29,207 nt of DNA from contig NPFB01000067.1 of NCBI GenBank assembly GCA_014084085.1, positions 172,015 to 201,221 on the forward strand, written 5' to 3'. Position numbers and translations under genes: made by a program. The DNA is from Hondaea fermentalgiana. Lineage: Eukaryota; Sar; Bigyra; Thraustochytrida; Thraustochytriidae. Below the pieces are notes generated by a model. That model did no database searches, was not told the DNA's origin, and was given only the letters and a program-made list of their open reading frames with translations. Each line of letters begins with the position of its first letter. Position 1 is the first letter of the stretch. Shown piece after piece: positions 27,322 to 29,207 of this stretch.

Positions 27322-28952
27322 TCACTTGGACGCCTGCTGCTGATGGTGACGTCCTCCGCCGCCGTTGCCGCCGCGAGGACCCCGACCACCATTGCCGCCA
27401 GAAGGTCGCGAGCCCCTAGCATTGCCCGCGTTGCGACCGCTATTGCCGCCACCGCGACCGCGGCCGCCACCGTTGCTGCTGTTGTTACCACCACGAGCAC
27501 CGCCCGTGGCGCTACGAGCCTCGACGTAGAGCTTGTTGTCGCCCATCATAATAGCATCAGCGGCCAAGGCCTTCTTCATGGCCTCCGAAGACTCAAAGTT
27601 GACAAAGGCAAAATGCTTGCCGGGCGGAAGCTCCACGCTCACGACCTCGCCAAACTGGGAAAAGACCTCGCGAATCTTGGATTCCTTAAAGTCCCGCGGC
27701 ATATCCTTGATATAGAGCGAACGCGAAACGTCCGCTGCATTCGATTTGCGTCCTTGCGAACCGCCCTCGCGCCGGGACTTGGTCTGCTGCTGGCCCTGCT
27801 GAGCCGCACCATTGCCATTGGCCTGGGACTGGGCCTTGGGCGCTTTACCCTTTGCACCCGGGGCAGTTGCTGCCGCGGCAGCACCAGCACCAGCGCCGGC
27901 GCCGGCGCCGGCGCCCGGCGCCTGTGCGGCAGCAGGCTGTGCCGGCGCGCCGCCAGACGGAGCTGGGGTGGCAGCAGGAGCAGCCTTTGGTTTCGCAAGC
28001 ATTTGCGCGTAAGAGAAGCCGCCCGTGCCGGCTTCCTTGGGCGCAGCAGGTGCAGCGGGCGCAGCCGCTGACGTCTCGGCGGTCTGTGCAGCTGGCGCAG
28101 GGGCATCAGACGAAGCCTTGGGTGCCTCGACAGTCTCGGCCTCTTCAGTTGCCTCCTGCTCCTGCTCCTGCTCTTGCTCCTCTTCCTCGACTGGCTCCTC
28201 AGTTGCAGCCGTGGGTTCCTCATCTTTGTCCTCCGTGGCCGCAGGGCCGACGCCGTTCATCTGCGTCTCGCTCTCCGGGACCGCAGCAGCCGTGTCGACG
28301 GCACTTGCAGTGTCCTCGCCAGCAGGAGTAACAGGAATAGATTCTTCAAAGGCAGGGCCTTCAAGGCAGTGCAGCACATCAGAGACAATCTTAAAGGTAT
28401 CAGACTCACCCTCCTCCTTGGACTGGGTGAGAACAAACGAATGCGAGATGAGACGGTCCGGTCCTTCTGTGTCCGAGGTGAACCGTCCTGAGACCATGAT
28501 AAGGATGCTGTCGTCCTGCACAGGCAGAAAGGATGCAGTCTGGATGTCGATCTGCATATCTTGGAATCCGAGCGTCAAAAAGGCATTCTGAATCTCCTTC
28601 GGGCCGCGGTACACCTTGTCCTGAATACAGACAGTCGAGTAATCTTCATACATTCCGCCGATAGTATCCGTCATGAGGAAGAGCATCTTGTAATAGAACC
28701 TGATAAACCTGTGCACGTTTGTGAACTTCATTCCCGTCAGCTTCTCTTTTCCGCCATTTCTCTGGATTTCAACTGGCCTCACGAGCAAGCGAGCAGCGAC
28801 CACGCGATTAGCGAGAGCACCTCGCTCGCTCGCTCACTCGCTTGCTGCTCTCTAGTGCTGCCAAATCGGCGCAGCTCGTTTCTCCCGGTCTGACCGTCTG
28901 TCTGCCCAACTTACGAGACGCCCACCACACGGGCACGCTCCAGGGGCTCCAT
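27322..28952 (-). CDS. G3BP-like RNA-binding protein: NTF2-like, RRM, RGG; exons 28952-28915 and 28708-27322
   Basis: G3BP/Rasputin-type proteins nucleate stress granules: the NTF2-like domain dimerises and binds FGDF-type partners, and the RRM and RGG parts bind RNA. The 206-nt intron joins exon 1 (MEPLERARVVGV plus two bases) to FIRFYYKMLF, rebuilding the family start VVG..F..YY. The NTF2-like domain spans about 8-135 (GGMYEDYSTVCI, ISHSFVLTQ, FKIVSDVLHCL). An acidic Glu/Gln run and a Pro/Ala-rich segment with a Gly-Ala repeat follow. The RRM (about 341-412) has RNP2 LYIKDM and RNP1 KHFAFVNF; then a Gly/Arg/Asn RGG-like tail (RGRGGGNSGRN). 474 residues, near the animal length (466). Plants and fungi (Bre5) have the same layout, so orthology is likely but the symbol is left open. 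Confidence 0.85.
28709..28914 (-). other. G3BP-like intron 1 (206 nt)
   Basis: Donor GTCTC^GTAAGT at 28914, acceptor AACGTGCACAG^G ending at 28709, with a CTGAC branch-point-like sequence about 25 nt before the acceptor. Phase 2 on both sides. The pyrimidine tract is weak. Confidence 0.75.
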
Positions 28953-29019
28953 CTCCGCTGCGTCCGCGCGCGCTCTCGCGCCGCCTCGCCTCGCTCGCGC
29001 GCCGGGCTCGAAGTCGCGG

Positions 29020-29043
29020 TCGAGATCGAGATCGAGATCGAGT
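29020..29043. repeat. (CGAGAT)n hexanucleotide repeat
   Basis: Four CGAGAT/CGAGTT units close to the 5' end of the G3BP-like gene. Confidence 0.85.
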
Positions 29044-29123
29044 TCAAAAGCGCGGATGAGACGCGCGCTGCCGGGCCAGCTCTGCGCCGGCGCTCGCGCG
29101 CTCGCTCGTCGCCGCTGCCGCGC

Positions 29124-29195
29124 GCCTGCCTGCCTGCCTGCTGGCCTGCCTGCCTGCCTGCCTGCCTGCGCGTCGCTCGCTCGCTCGCTCGCTCG
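29124..29195. repeat. (GCCT)n followed by (GCTC)n microsatellites
   Basis: About ten GCCT units with one interruption (CTGG) at 29124-29170, then about five GCTC units at 29173-29195. Confidence 0.88.
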
Positions 29196-29207
29196 GCTGC
29201 GTGCGGC

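Larger units (their letters stand above)
28953..29207. other. G3BP-like 5' flank; repeats, no gene
   Basis: 255 bp of presumed promoter, very GC-rich and almost wholly made of short repeats (CGAGAT, GCCT, GCTC). Confidence 0.6.

Noticed and set aside
28737..28757. Six-codon upstream ORF (MAEKRS) just before an in-frame ATG of the G3BP-like gene
   Set aside because: It lies inside the proposed 206-nt intron; the spliced model with exon 1 at 28952 restores the NTF2 family N-terminus, so this ATG is probably not in the mature mRNA.
29124..29195. CRISPR-like or satellite array at the right edge
   Set aside because: Units are only 4 nt with no spacers; these are plain microsatellites.

Overview
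The window is nuclear DNA from a GC-rich, gene-dense eukaryote. The evidence is a set of eukaryote-only genes (eIF3m, ADF/cofilin, histone stem-loop-binding protein, Aurora kinase, PEX16, UBAC2-like, G3BP-like), Kozak-like starts, and short GT-AG introns of about 80-210 nt with GTAAGT or GTACGT donors. Most genes are intronless, and the gaps are full of tetranucleotide microsatellites. A flagellated protist, most likely a thraustochytrid or other labyrinthulomycete stramenopile, fits best. That placement is inference from style and gene content, not proof. I see no mobile element, CRISPR array, rRNA or convincing tRNA.

Left third (1-8.6 kb): eIF3m (+) converges with an ADF/cofilin (-) that carries an unusual acidic, tryptophan-containing tail. 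Cofilin diverges from a two-exon SLBP gene (+). Then come a conserved multi-pass membrane protein of unknown function (+) and a CFAP20DC-like ciliary protein (+).

Middle (8.6-19.2 kb): an Aurora kinase (-) with two large inserts in its catalytic domain; a three-exon UBAC2-like rhomboid/UBA protein (-); then, divergently, the most striking gene in the window. This is a 980-residue intronless reading frame that joins an F-box, a CDK-like domain with a degenerate active site (HRD to HRN, DFG to DFA) and a complete two-fold cyclin. An unrecognised basic protein and PEX16 follow on the plus strand.

Right third (19.2-29.2 kb): tandem-domain ATP-phosphofructokinase (-); a gene-poor, GC-rich 1.4 kb; a small multi-exon gene (-) of uncertain family whose 3' end has been partly duplicated; mitoribosomal bL17m (+) converging with mitoribosomal mS35 (-), with a possible tiny spliced ORF between them; and a G3BP-like NTF2/RRM/RGG protein (-) whose N-terminus is recovered only by adding a 12-codon first exon.

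Themes: three cell-division or S-phase genes (SLBP, Aurora, F-box/pseudo-CDK/cyclin) lie within about 12 kb, and two mitoribosomal genes are neighbours. These are separate eukaryotic transcription units, many in divergent or convergent pairs, not operons.
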